DNA of 64,000 nucleotides, taken from positions 124,539 to 188,538 of the forward strand of contig CAUYUJ010022537.1 in NCBI GenBank assembly GCA_963575745.1, given 5' to 3'. This DNA comes from Prorocentrum cordatum. Lineage: Eukaryota > Sar > Dinophyceae > Prorocentrales > Prorocentraceae. The notes under the pieces are model-generated. The model was not told the origin of the DNA, searched no databases, and saw nothing but the letters and a program-made list of their open reading frames with translations. Positions within the stretch are counted from its first letter, which is position 1, and every line of letters starts with the position of its first letter. The translations under genes were made by a program, and so were the position numbers. Shown in pieces: positions 52,008 through 62,108 of the stretch.

Positions 52008-52620
52008 CGGGGCTCACGCCAGACACAGCGGCCGCTGACGCGGCGACGAGTCGGCTACGGCTGGCCTGGGCGACCGGAGACCCGGCCGCTGCCGCGCTGG
52101 CGTGGCGGGGGCCCCGGGGATGCAGGCGGCAGCACACTGCCGCGGGCGGGGTGGGACCGGCCTGGCTGGTGTCGAGCTGTCGCCGGTGTGCGTGGTGCCC
52201 GGGCGCGGCGGCAGTGGTCGGGGTAGAGGCAGGCCGATGGCCCGGGATGGCGGTGCGTCGGCTGCGCGGGCCATCGCAGCGCCCCGGTTCCGGGCTGGCC
52301 CGATCTCCGGGCGAGGCGCATGCGCCGATGGGCGGGGTAAAGGGGGCGGGAAGGTGACTGCCGGGCCCCCGTCAGGGCACAGGCGCTGGACGAGGCGGTG
52401 GTGGTCGGCGCTGCTGAGGCAGTGCCGAGGGCTCCCGCGGGGTCGTTGTCCAGAAGGCGCCTGGTCGTGGCCATCGTAGGTGCGGCCTTTCCGTGAGCCT
52501 GGCTCTCAGCCCAGGGATGGGCGACCACGGTGGTCTGATTGCAGGCACTTTGTGGGAGAGCCTTTCCAAATCTCTGTTCGCTTGTCGGCCAGGAGTACGT
52601 AGAGGGAGCATGGGGGTCAG
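52008..52620. other. GC-rich DNA, no gene recognised
   Basis: Open frames reflect composition. No motif is seen on either strand. Confidence 0.4.
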
Positions 52621-52850
52621 GGGTTAGGATGGATGATGGAGGGAAGAGGAGGGTGGAGGCAGAGGGAAGAGGAGGGAGGGATGATGGGGGTAGGGAAGAG
52701 GGAAGCTGGGCAGGGATGTGGGAGGAGGAGGAGGAAGGAAAATGGGTGGGTGGGAAGTGAGGAGAGAAATAGGGAGCAATGGTCAGGGAGGCGACGGAAG
52801 AGGAGGAGGAGGAAGAGGAGGAGGAGGTGGAGGAGGAGGAGGAGGAGGAC
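52621..52850. repeat. GGGA/GGA-rich purine tract
   Basis: Degenerate GGAGGGA-type DNA becoming (GGA)n at 52795-52850, immediately before the composite head module. Confidence 0.85.
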
Positions 52851-53700
52851 CAGTGGAAACCCAAGAGTCATCAACGATGTTGAAATTAACCCTCCCTCCA
52901 AGCTCCCTCTTCATAGGCTCCTACAACGGGTCATTCCCATTGAGGGAATTGCCTCGTTGGAAGACAACAGTTGGAAGATCTTGAAGCGTGCCAAAACACT
53001 GCTCTCGGGATTTCAACGCCACGTATCAACCCGACTGCTTCGTCTTGACGATCCAGAATCGTGCCAGAACGCCATTTTGGGACTTCAACACATTGAATCA
53101 ACATAACTGTTGCGCCCGCGTAATGCTGAATCCTTCAATAACACATTTCTTGGTACGTTTATTATGGGAATCAGTGAAACTCTTGTAAATTTTTAAAACG
53201 AATGTGCGCGGCGCTAAGGCGAGAGCCACATTTTGAAAAGGAACCGCCTGTATATCCGTGCAACTCTTGTAAATTTTAAAACGAATGTTCGCGGCGCGAA
53301 GGCGAGAGCCACATATTGAAATCCCAATCCGTGAAACTCTTGGACTTTTTGAATGTGCGCGGCGCTAAGGCGAGAGCCACATTTTGAAAATGACGCGTCC
53401 TCAATCCGTGAAGCTCTTGCAAATTTTTGAAGCGAATGTGCGCGGCGCTAAGGCGAGAGCCACATATTGAAAACCACCCGCCCTCAATCCGTGAAGCTCC
53501 TGCAATCTTTGAAAACGAATGTGCGCGGCGCTGAAGCGAGAGCCATATTTTGAAAACGACCCGCCCTCCATCTGTGAAGCTGTTGTCATCTTTTGATGTT
53601 TCAGAGTCATAGTTGTTTGGAAAGTCTCAGGCGAAACGCCCGGCCCTTCCTAAAAACTTGCCTCGGGGTGCGACAGGGATAAGTGATCTATAAGGCGAAG
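52847..53700 (+). repeat. Composite repeat, complete copy
   Basis: Head CCAGTGGAAACCCAAGAGTC and CATCAACGATGTTGAAATTA; middle module (GAGGGAATTGCCTCGTTGGA; TTGACGATCCAGAATCGTGC; GGTACGTTTATTATGGGAAT) to 53170; five 83-bp units at exact 83-bp spacing except one of 68 (cores at 53207, 53290, 53358, 53441, 53524); tail GTCTCAGGCGAAACGCCCGG and GCCTCGGGGTGCGACAGGGA. (GGA)n follows. Confidence 0.9.
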
Positions 53701-53704
53701 GAAT

Positions 53705-53752
53705 GGAGGGGAAGGAGGAGGAGGAGGAGGAGGAGGAGGAGGAGGAGGAGGA

Positions 53753-53783
<31 letters not shown>

Positions 53784-53955
53784 GAGGAGGAGGAGGAGGA
53801 GGAGGAGGAGGAGGAGGAGGAGGAGGAGGAGGAGGAGGAGGAGGAGAGGAGGAGGAGGAGGAGAGGAGGAGGAGAGGAGGAGGAGGGAGGAGGGGGGGGG
53901 GGGGGGAGCAGGGGGAGGAGGCGGAGGAGGAGGAGGAGGAGGAGGAGGAGGAGGA
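53705..53955. repeat. (GGA)n array
   Basis: Mostly perfect GGA with short poly-G runs (GGGGGGGGGG near 53892). Confidence 0.95.
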
Positions 53956-54021
53956 ATAATAATAATGTTAATAATAAGAAGAAGAGCAATAATAATAATA
54001 ATACGAATACGAAAAATATTA

Positions 54022-54074
<53 letters not shown>

Positions 54075-54178
54075 ATTATTATTAATAATAATAATATGAA
54101 TAAGAATAATACGACGAATACGAAGAATAAGAAAAATAATACTAATAGTAATAAGAATACCAATAATAATACTATAGT
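53956..54178. repeat. (AAT)n/(ATT)n array
   Basis: AAT triplets switch to ATT near 54030 and back near 54075, forming an imperfect palindrome. GAATAC and AAGAAT interruptions follow. Confidence 0.95.
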
Positions 54179-54310
54179 TTCGTTTGGCATGCGCCTAAAC
54201 GGTTTTATTCCCCCCTGGCCGTAGTGCTTTGTCGCCCCTCCTCCTCCCTGCTCCCGCAGTTGTTTAGGTTAAGCAGCGCTTTTTGCGGAGGGGGTGCACC
54301 CCCTTAACTC
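54179..54310. other. Leader of the large retroelement or its flank
   Basis: Unique-looking 130 bp with pyrimidine-rich CCCCTCCTCCTCCCTGCTCC, then GTTTAGGTTAAGCAGCGC, before the first ATG. No long terminal repeat was found upstream, but the window holds no 3' end to compare with. Confidence 0.4.
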
Positions 54311-57300
54311 ATGTTTGGCCTCGCTTGCTTGGCGGTCCCGCTCATCTCGGCCGCCGCGGTCCTCTGTGGAGTGGGCCGTCTCGCCGCAGGGACCCACCCG
54401 CCCCACGGGGCGCGGAGGGGATACGGGCACCCCGTTTGGCTACCACGGGACCCTATCATCTGCGGGCTGGATGACGCCCCACCTGATCCACTAGAGCATT
54501 ATCCGGGTGGCGACCCCAAGGAGCAGTCTCCCCCTCGACAGGGAGCCCTTGGGCCGGACGCCCCCACAGCCCCAGACCCGGCCGCCGCTCAGGCCGGGAA
54601 CCACCCCGAGCTATCTCTCGGGGAGGGAGGGGACTTCCCCACCTCATCCAACCTCGCAGCCCCTACTTTGACCCCCATCCTCTCCCCCATCCCGGGGAGA
54701 TCCGCCAGGGCGGGAGGCTCGGCCCAAGGCAGCACCCCGGGTGGCACGCTTACCCCCCTCTGGCGGGGGGAACTCGCGTCGTTCGCGTTCGCCCCGGCAT
54801 CGCCGCAGGCCAGCCCCGCAAGCGTGGACGCGCCGCCCGGGCGCTGGGGCGACTCCCCTGGGTGGGCCCGCGCGCCAGCCCCCCCGTCTGCCACGCCGGC
54901 GGTGAGTCCCGCCGAAGTGAGGACGCCTTCGCCGACCCCGCCGGAGGACACCCCAGGTGGAACGCCGACCCCGTTCTGGTGGAGCTTCTCCGCCCCCGCC
55001 GAACCCCCCGCGCCTGCGGGGCCAGGCTCGGGAACCGTCCCCCCGCCGCGTTCGGCCCTCCGCGGGGGGCACGCCTCCCCCGCTCCGCAGCCGGGGGACG
55101 GGCTACCCTGGTCCAAGCAAATCCCCGCGGAGGAGTTCGTGGAATGGCTGAAGTGGGCCTCTCCCACCCCCACGGAGGAGGAGCAGGAGGAGGCGGAAGA
55201 GACCCCCTGGTGGGAGAACCACTGGTCTGCCGGCCGCCGCCGGGAAGTGGTGCTGGAGGTCCGGAGCGTCCCTAGCCCCAACTTCTTCTTCCGCCTCATC
55301 GTGTGGTCCTACGGATGGCTGGATGCCGGCCTGGCCGTCTTCGTGGGGGAAAGGTGGGTGAGCTTTAAGGTAGGCGTGTACGTGCTGGGCTCCTTCTACC
55401 TGGGCGCCATGGGGATCTGCTTTCTGGTCCTCCTCCTCGACCACCTGGCCCGCCCCTTTTTCTGGTTCTACCGCCGTCTGAGGCGCTCCCCCACCTTCCG
55501 CGATTTCTGCACCCGGGTGGAGGACAACCGCCGGTTCCTCCTCGATCTCGACTGGAGGGGGCCTGATGCCCAACCCGTGGACGACGACTTCTTCAAGGAC
55601 ATCATCCGAGGGAGGAGCGACCAGCCCCCGAGGCTGCCCAACCACCTCGTGGCCGAAGTCGGGGGCCAGCGGGTGCGCCTGGATCGAGGGCAGTACGGTG
55701 ACCCCATCCGGAAGGAGAAGCGGGCGGGCCAGGACTTCCCGTGCGCCCGGGTGCATGACTGCGCGGACCCTGACCTCCGACGCCGCCTGGAGGGTGCGGA
55801 CACCAAGGTGGTCCACCTTTGCAGGGCGGGACCCGTGGGCGGCTGTCCCAGCGTGGACGCCTTCGCCATGCGCTTCCGGAAGTATACCGCGGTCGACGCC
55901 AAGGCCATCCTCGACCTCACCGAGGACAGGGACCTGGGAAGCCCCTTCCTGGCCGGCTTCCGCACCCTCTGGAGGGCATTCTGGGGTGGGGTCCAGCGCA
56001 TCGCCCATTCCTTCTTGGCCCGGGGTTGTTGCTGCTGCCGGAGGGGGGCCCGCCTGCGCCGGCCGGGGCCGCGCCAGGTCACCGCGAACCCCCGGGGACC
56101 TCAGCAGGAGGAAGACGGCTGGGAACCCTGCATGGCCGAAGCAGTGGGCTGGATGGACGCGAAGGGAGGGTACTGTTGCCTCCAGAAGCATGGCACTTGC
56201 GAGGATCGGAGGGGGCCCAAGCCCACCCCTTTGCTCATCGAGGACGGGCCCACGTCTGACACCCGGGGGTGGCCGCGCAACGGGGGAGGGGCACCGATGG
56301 CCTGCCTGTGCCGCTACCACGGCCTGGAGTACCACAACCTCCGCCTGAGCCTCCAGTGCTCGGAGCCAGGCTGCTGGCACATTGGGGAACCCGGGTTCGG
56401 TGGGAAGCGCCTCTGCCTCAGGCACGCGAACCCCTCTCCGCAGCCTGCTCGAGAGGGGGAGGGAAGGGCGGACACTAGCAAGTCCCCCCCTGACCCAGCA
56501 CGCCTTCGCGATGCCGGGCCAGCCGCCGAACCCTCCGCGGTCCCCGCTGCGGGCCCTGCGGAGGGGAAGCCCGCGCTGGGGGCAACCGGGGGGCCTCCCT
56601 CCCCCCCGCCCGCGGAGCCGGCCGCCTCCGAGGAGGTCTCCCCTAACCCCGCGGCCGCCCCTGGCGTGCCAGTGGGGCCTGACTGCCACCAGCTGACGCA
56701 CGGCGTCCCGGGCGCACTCGTGTCTGAAGGCACCCCCGAAGGGGATGGGGAGGCCCCCGCGACTGTGAATGGGGGGAAGGCTGCGCCGCCCCTGACCATC
56801 CCCACCCAGGCGGAGGACACGGTCGGACGGAAGTACTTGATCCGCCTCTACGAGCCCGCCGACACCGGGGAAGGCGCCCGCCCTTGCACTACTGCCCGAG
56901 GGATAGGGCGGGGAGAGGCGCGGGGGAGAGGGGGGAAGAAGGACTGGGCGGGGATTTGGATGCCAGGAGTGGAGGTTGAGCTGGTGTTCCCGCTGTGGGC
57001 GGTGGGACCCTGGAGCCTCTCTTCCGAGGGGCACCTCAACGCCTCCCGCCCCCCATTTGACGCCCGGGAAATCACGGGGGCCACCTATGCCCAGCTGGGG
57101 GAAGCAAGTGAGGGCGGGGGGGAGCCCTGTACGCTGGCCGACCTGCTGCAGTGGGCGAAGTTCCTGACCTGCAAGTGCCCCCCCCACCCCTACGCGCGGG
57201 TCACCCCTCCCGGGCAGCAAGCTCGGGGAGGGGGGGCGCTGTTCAACGCCCTTGGGGAGCCGCGCCCCATCCTGCGCGCGGAGGGAAGATCTGCCTCCCC

Positions 57301-58012
57301 ACCCCCTCGAGGCGGTCGCATCGCCCGCCTGCTCCACGCGCCCTCAAGCAAGGAGGAGCTGCTGAGGTTGGGGAGGGGCCACGCCCCGGGGCGCCGGGCG
57401 GGGGGGACGCCGGTGATGGAGCCGAACAGCACGGAGCTGGGGCTGTACCTCCAGGCGGGTGCCGCGGGCAAGCCGACGGGGGCGAAGATGCTGGAGGTGG
57501 CGGCGGCCGTGGGCCGGACGCCACACCGAGTGCGGACCGCGATTCTGGAGCAGGCCCGGGGGCACGTGGAAAATCCGCTCCTCCTCCCCTCGGTGCGTCC
57601 TCGGCTGGAGGAGGTCACTGCCCAACTTGCCCAATGGGGAAGGGCAGGGGGCGCGGTGCGGGCCCTCGCCCTCCGACCGCGGGGGGCCTCCCCCAAGCTG
57701 CCGCTGAAGCCCCAGGACCCCCGCCCCACGCCCCCGTGGAGGCGGGGGGAGAGCCCCCGCGCCCTCCAACCGGTGGAGGGAACCCCCGCCGAATCGGCTC
57801 AGGCCGTCGTCCCCGGAGAAAGGAAGCGGAAGGGTTCCTCCGTTCCCGCGCTCCTGCGGGCGTACCGTCCCCCCGCGAGGGAAGGGGGCGGGGGGGGGGG
57901 GACCTCGTATACCTCCAGGGGGCCGCGCGGAGGGTATGCCACCTCGCGCGGGGATGCGGCGCCTTCCAGGTGGCCGTGGGACCTGCCCATCTTGGGCGGG
58001 AGCTCTACTTGA
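54311..58012 (+). CDS. Large retroelement, N-terminal protein (membrane and Cys/His-rich)
   Basis: 1233 codons from an ATG that begins MFGLACLAVPLISAAAVLCG, which could be a signal peptide or anchor. Residues about 40-310 are Pro/Gly/Ala-rich and low complexity. About 322-400 holds hydrophobic stretches (WLDAGLAVFVGERWVSFKVG; VYVLGSFYLGAMGICFLVLL), probably two membrane segments. About 477-580 has scattered Cys, including a CCCC run. About 630-706 has Cys/His clusters suited to metal binding (MACLCRYHGLEYHNL; QCSEPGCWHIGEPGF; LCLRHA). The C-terminal third is basic and low complexity. Coding-like text leaves this frame at the 12-G run 57890-57901 and continues one frame back (DLVYLQGAARRVCHLARGCG). 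Gag-like role inferred; membrane segments in a retroelement ORF are unusual. Confidence 0.7.
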   Translation: MFGLACLAVPLISAAAVLCGVGRLAAGTHPPHGARRGYGHPVWLPRDPIICGLDDAPPDPLEHYPGGDPKEQSPPRQGALGPDAPTAPDPAAAQAGNHPELSLGEGGDFPTSSNLAAPTLTPILSPIPGRSARAGGSAQGSTPGGTLTPLWRGELASFAFAPASPQASPASVDAPPGRWGDSPGWARAPAPPSATPAVSPAEVRTPSPTPPEDTPGGTPTPFWWSFSAPAEPPAPAGPGSGTVPPPRSALRGGHASPAPQPGDGLPWSKQIPAEEFVEWLKWASPTPTEEEQEEAEETPWWENHWSAGRRREVVLEVRSVPSPNFFFRLIVWSYGWLDAGLAVFVGERWVSFKVGVYVLGSFYLGAMGICFLVLLLDHLARPFFWFYRRLRRSPTFRDFCTRVEDNRRFLLDLDWRGPDAQPVDDDFFKDIIRGRSDQPPRLPNHLVAEVGGQRVRLDRGQYGDPIRKEKRAGQDFPCARVHDCADPDLRRRLEGADTKVVHLCRAGPVGGCPSVDAFAMRFRKYTAVDAKAILDLTEDRDLGSPFLAGFRTLWRAFWGGVQRIAHSFLARGCCCCRRGARLRRPGPRQVTANPRGPQQEEDGWEPCMAEAVGWMDAKGGYCCLQKHGTCEDRRGPKPTPLLIEDGPTSDTRGWPRNGGGAPMACLCRYHGLEYHNLRLSLQCSEPGCWHIGEPGFGGKRLCLRHANPSPQPAREGEGRADTSKSPPDPARLRDAGPAAEPSAVPAAGPAEGKPALGATGGPPSPPPAEPAASEEVSPNPAAAPGVPVGPDCHQLTHGVPGALVSEGTPEGDGEAPATVNGGKAAPPLTIPTQAEDTVGRKYLIRLYEPADTGEGARPCTTARGIGRGEARGRGGKKDWAGIWMPGVEVELVFPLWAVGPWSLSSEGHLNASRPPFDAREITGATYAQLGEASEGGGEPCTLADLLQWAKFLTCKCPPHPYARVTPPGQQARGGGALFNALGEPRPILRAEGRSASPPPRGGRIARLLHAPSSKEELLRLGRGHAPGRRAGGTPVMEPNSTELGLYLQAGAAGKPTGAKMLEVAAAVGRTPHRVRTAILEQARGHVENPLLLPSVRPRLEEVTAQLAQWGRAGGAVRALALRPRGASPKLPLKPQDPRPTPPWRRGESPRALQPVEGTPAESAQAVVPGERKRKGSSVPALLRAYRPPAREGGGGGGTSYTSRGPRGGYATSRGDAAPSRWPWDLPILGGSST

Positions 58013-58840
58013 CCCTGCGCGGACATGGCCGGGGGTCCTCGCCCTGCTGGAGGGGGTCGGCTGGCCCCTCCCGCTCAGCAACCGGATTGCGTATGGCTTG
58101 GCGGCCTGCCTGATGGGTGCCCCTAAGGCGGGACCCGCCGGCCCGAACGCCCTCACGGTGGCCGACTTCGTGGTCGCAAGAGGCGCGGACGCCGGGCCCC
58201 TCGTCGCCGCGGAGGGACGCAGGAGGGGGCGCCCCTCGCCGGCCCCCGCAGACCTTGGCACGTGGGCGGAGGCCGCCCAGACGCAGATCCGGGTGTTCGC
58301 CCTGACTTATGGGCAGGAGCTCTCACTGCCCAGGACCACCGCCCTGCGGTTCTTGCTGCGCGAACATCAGGACCGGCCGGAGTGCCTATCCCTCGCCGAC
58401 TTGATGAAGGTCTGGGAGGAGCTCACGTGGCACTGGTGGGCGAAGATGCGGGACGAGCTCCGGTCCGTGGAGGCCGAGCTGGGCTCCCACCCAACCGCGC
58501 TGCCGGAGCTGACGGCCTATGCCACAGCCCCGGATGTGCGCGGGGGAGCCCGCGTGAAGATCCCCCGCACGTTCGTCGTCGAGGACCCCGCGGAGTACTA
58601 CCACCGGATCGTTCGCGCGCCTTCGTCGGGGGAGGATCGGGCCCTGCCAGTCTCGCGGCGGGGGGGCCCTCCGCGGGCCCGGGCCCGTGTGTCCGAGGGG
58701 CGGTCGTGGGTGGGAAGAACCCCCCCTCGGGCCTGGCGCGTTCCCGCGCCCCCCTCCGAACACCAATCGGGAGCCACCCGCCGAGGGCCCCTCCCCCCTC
58801 CTCGGCCCCGCTCTTCTTTACGCCTACCCGCGCACGAGCG
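57902..58840 (+). CDS. Large retroelement, linker segment in shifted frames
   Basis: From 57902 to about 58015 the best text is DLVYLQGAARRVCHLARGCG and FQVAVGPAHLGRELYLTL. It then passes to another frame (open 57936-59339) reading WPGVLALLEGVGWPLPLSNR, VADFVVARGADAGPLVAAEG, TTALRFLLREHQDRPECLSL, MKVWEELTWHWWAKMRDELR and RTFVVEDPAEYYHRIVRAPS. Between 58660 and 58840 coding moves to the next frame, probably at the 7-G (58660-58666) or 7-C (about 58717) run. The segment is helix-rich with Trp clusters. I recognise no named domain. It connects the membrane protein to the CCCH part. Confidence 0.6.
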
Positions 58841-60420
58841 GAGGAGCGCAGGAGGTGGACGAGGAGGAGGCCCTCCCTGTGGGGGAGGAGGCGGCAGCAT
58901 CAAGCCCGCCTGTGGACCCCGTGGAGTGGGGCGCCGCCTTGAGCCCCCACCCGGAAGAAGACGAAGTGGGGCCGGCCGCGAGGCAGGCGTCGCCGGGGCC
59001 CCCCCCTTCGCGCGGGAGGGAAGGGGCCACCGGAGGCCGAGCCCTGCAGCCCCGCTCGGCGAGTGCGCCGCCGGGAGGCTTCGTGCTGAACGAGAGCCAC
59101 ACCTGCCTGGCCGACGAAGAGGGCGAGATCCGCTACTTGATTCCCCCTACCCAGGAGGCCTTGGATGCGCTGAACGAGGCGGCCGCCCGGGCTGGCGGGG
59201 ACAACCCGGCCCCCGACGCGCCGCTCGAGGCGGGAAGGGGCGGAGCGGGAAGCCAGAGCACCACTTCGGAGGAGGGGGAGATGCTGGGTGGCTACCTCCA
59301 CGCCGCCCAAACCGCCGCCGGCACGCCGCGGCGGGATGAGCCGGGGGAAGGTCAGACAGGAGGTCCCTCACCGGGGATCGAGGGGGAAGGGGAGGGGACA
59401 GCCCCCGTGGCGGGAGCCCTCCCCCCCTCCACAGCCCCGGATTACGCCCGAGCGGTGCGGAAGGCACTGGCGCGGGGGGCTACTCCCAGGGACCAGGGGG
59501 GCCTCCTGCTTTGCTGGGGCTACGTCAGCCACCGGGGGTGTGAGGGAGGGGGGGGTGTCTGCCCCCGCGCCCACTGCGACTTGGGACCCGCTCGGGGACT
59601 GCCGGCCCCATTCATGGGGGAGCTGGTGCGCCGAGGGGGCTGGAAGGACCAGCCCGTGGTGGCGGAACAGGATCAACCGGCGCGGCTGGCCGCCCTCCAG
59701 GGGGGGCCCTCAACCGGGCGGGGGGGCGAGCCACCCACGCACGTCCGGGCCTGGGACCCGACCAGGGGGGAATATGACTGGTTCACCCCCCTCCCCGGGC
59801 GGGAAGACGTCTTGGATCAGTGCCGCAACGGTCCGGACTTCGGCTTCACCGAGAACCACCATAAGGCGCATCGCCTCAACCCAGTTGGAGACCCGGACGA
59901 CCCCGAGGAGGAGGCGCGGGAGGCCGGAATGCAGGCCATTAACGCGCGCCCCGATGTGCGGGAGTTCCTCAAGGGGGGGCCCTCCCGGCACCTGGGGACC
60001 GCGGTCAAGAACCACCTCCTGGAGGAGCACCTGGCCTCGACGGCGACAGGAGGGGTGCTCGCCGTGCTCCGGAGGATCGTGGGCGGACCCAACTGGAAGC
60101 TGGTCCGGGAGGCCGCCGACTGCCTCGATCGGCTCGCGCCCGAGCCTGGCGGCGCCCGGGGGGGGGGCGTCCGCCCCCCCGACCGCAGAGGTTACGCCCG
60201 TCTCCTCCAAGCCCCGGGCGCGGGGGACGGGGTAGGGCGGGGGGCCCTCCAAATGGATGGAGGGGAGTGGGACATGCTCGACTTCCACGACCGCCTCCCC
60301 CTCAGAGAGGACCCACTCCTCGCGGAGCGCTTGGGCATCCAGGAGGACGGTGAGAGAAAACAGTGTGTGATCCTGAGAGCGGCGGGCGCCGCCCTCTGGG
60401 CCCGTGAGGGAAGGGGGCCG
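58687..60420 (+). CDS. Large retroelement, CCCH zinc-finger segment
   Basis: The frame is open 58687-60642. The first ~270 residues are acidic and Pro/Gly-rich (SGGAQEVDEEEALPVGEEAA). A CCCH finger follows at 59512-59574: C-x8-C-x6-C-x3-H (LCWGYVSHRGC ... GVCPRAH), an RNA-binding type of motif often seen in algal retroelement proteins. Then come DWFTPLPGREDVLDQCRNGP, RHLGTAVKNHLLEEHLAS, GVLAVLRRIVGGPNWKLVRE and MLDFHDRLPLREDPLLAERL. Past about 60420 the frame turns into Ser/Thr/Arg-rich noise and meaningful text continues one frame back, at a short G run (60413-60417). Confidence 0.65.
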
Positions 60421-62108
60421 CCCAGCCTCACGGAGGTCTGGCGCACGCGCTCACGGCCAGAGCGGAGCAGCTGGACCAGGCAGTTCGGGCGGAAGAATCA
60501 CTGGGGCCTCCGGAGGCCAAGCTGGTGGTCGGGGAGGCGGACCTTCGGATCTTCATCCACGACGCGGTTGCCCCACACCACGACAAGGACTACCGCGCCC
60601 TGGTCGTGTTCCCTTTCCGCCTCCTGGAGGATGTCGTCCTAAACGTCGTGATGATGGACTACGGTGGGAAGGTGGCCGCGCACCTTCTGGAAGGGGCCCG
60701 CTCCGGGGAGGGCTCACCTCAGGCCTGGATGTTGATCCACCGGGGACACGCCCGCGCCCTCCGCCCCCGAACACCGACCTCGGGAGAAGCGGGGGGGGAT
60801 GCGTGCCTGGGGGCCCTCCATCAGACTCTTCGGAGGGAGGCCACGGTCATGAATGGCTGGGAGGAGTTCCTCAACCGCGACGCCCGAGGCACGGAGGTCT
60901 CCTGGAGCACCTACGTCAAGTGCCAGGCATGCGAGGAGCGCCCCGCGGCGAGGGAGGCGGCCCTCAGGGCTGGCCGGAGGGCTGCAGCGGCAGAGCCTGC
61001 CCGGGCACCCGCAATCAGGGCCGCCCTCCAGCTGTGGGAGGAGCTCGTCTCGGAGCACCCCGGAGCTTTGGGGGGCACGCCCGCTTTCCGTTGGGTACCC
61101 CGCTTCAAGGAGGTGTTCGCGGGAACCGCGGGGGTGACCCGCGCGGTGGAGCGGCTGGGCATCCAGGCGGATGAGCCCGTGGAGCTGTACCGGAACCCCC
61201 TGCGCCCCACGGAGTCGGAGAGGAGGGGGGGCCGCGACCTCTCGAACCCCGACGTCGCCGAGGCCCTGGTCAAAGAGGCAGATACTCCCCCGGGCCCGGG
61301 AGTGGCCAACGTGTGGATGTTCGAAAACCCGTGTACCTCCTTCTGCGACCACAACACCAAAGGGGGCGCCCGCACCTGGGAGAAGCCGGAGGGGACCGGT
61401 GTAAACGGCAAGGAGGTCTTGGGAAACGCCCTCTCCCAGACCACGGTAAGGTGCATACGGAACCTTCATAAATGGAGGAAGGGATGGATCTTCGAGAACC
61501 AGGAGCATAGAGGGATATATCCCAAGGTCTACGACCTCCCGGAGTGGTTGGAAATCCTGGAGGAGACCGGTGCCGTGATCATCCCGGGAACGATGTGCGC
61601 CTGGGGCCTCCATCCCTCAGACGCTTCGCCCCCCTGCCAGTTCTATCGCAAGGGGTACTGGCTGGTCGTCTCCGCGAACCTGGCCCCCTTCTTCACGAAG
61701 CTCCGGAGACCCTGCCCCGGCCTCTCTCCGGTGCACCAGCACGTGGAACTCAGGGATAACGTCCCAGGGACGGGCATCAAACGGACAAGGGAAGCCGCCC
61801 AATACCCCCCGCGCTTCGCCCGCGCCGTGGCGCTGGCCATTTGGGCGGCCACGAAACGCCCACCCACCACGCCCTCGAGGGGGGGGGGGGCACGGGAGAT
61901 GGTAAACTCAGGCCCTCAGGAGAGGGAGGGGGCGAAGGGGGAGGGAGCCAACCCTGGATGCCTCCCCAACGGGCAGCTGGCAGCCTGGGAAGCGGGACGG
62001 AATCGGGGAACCAGGCGCAGGGGAGAGCGGGCCGAACCGCTCAGGACTGGGCGCAGGAGCTGTGCACCCATTGTGCGGACAACCCCAAGTACTCCCCCGA
62101 AGTTGTGA
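60420..62108 (+). CDS. Large retroelement, C5-cytosine-methyltransferase-like domain
   Basis: Reading starts LAHALTARAEQLDQAVRAEE, upstream of the first ATG at 60525. The domain begins near 61100. Motif I is KEVFAGTAGVTRAVERLGI (61107-61163), the SAM-binding glycine loop. The Pro-Cys of motif IV lies in MFENPCTSFC (61317-61346; Cys codon 61332). A counterpart of motif VI is IFENQEHRGIYP (Glu-Asn 61494-61499). MCAWGLHPSD, the LRRPCPGLSPVHQHVELRD segment and YPPRFARAVALAIWAA follow, as in retroelement-borne methyltransferases of algae. The active-site Pro-Cys is kept; activity is unproven. The later part of the frame from the 12-G run at 61879-61890 is probably not used, because coding goes on one frame back. 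Confidence 0.7.
   Translation, partial: AQPHGGLAHALTARAEQLDQAVRAEESLGPPEAKLVVGEADLRIFIHDAVAPHHDKDYRALVVFPFRLLEDVVLNVVMMDYGGKVAAHLLEGARSGEGSPQAWMLIHRGHARALRPRTPTSGEAGGDACLGALHQTLRREATVMNGWEEFLNRDARGTEVSWSTYVKCQACEERPAAREAALRAGRRAAAAEPARAPAIRAALQLWEELVSEHPGALGGTPAFRWVPRFKEVFAGTAGVTRAVERLGIQADEPVELYRNPLRPTESERRGGRDLSNPDVAEALVKEADTPPGPGVANVWMFENPCTSFCDHNTKGGARTWEKPEGTGVNGKEVLGNALSQTTVRCIRNLHKWRKGWIFENQEHRGIYPKVYDLPEWLEILEETGAVIIPGTMCAWGLHPSDASPPCQFYRKGYWLVVSANLAPFFTKLRRPCPGLSPVHQHVELRDNVPGTGIKRTREAAQYPPRFARAVALAIWAATKRPPTTPSRGGGAREMVNSGPQEREGAKGEGANPGCLPNGQLAAWEAGRNRGTRRRGERAEPLRTGRRSCAPIVRTTPSTPPKL

Noticed and set aside
53160-53600. CRISPR-like array of regularly spaced repeats
   Set aside because: Units are 83-bp tandem copies in which the whole unit is repeated, without unique spacers or cas genes, in a eukaryotic context.
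54179-54310. 5' long terminal repeat of the large retroelement
   Set aside because: No TG...CA-bounded repeat or polypurine partner could be seen, and the 3' end is outside the window.
55103-57337. 744-codon minus ORF opposite the large retroelement
   Set aside because: GC-rich antisense shadow of the plus-strand ORF with no motifs of its own.
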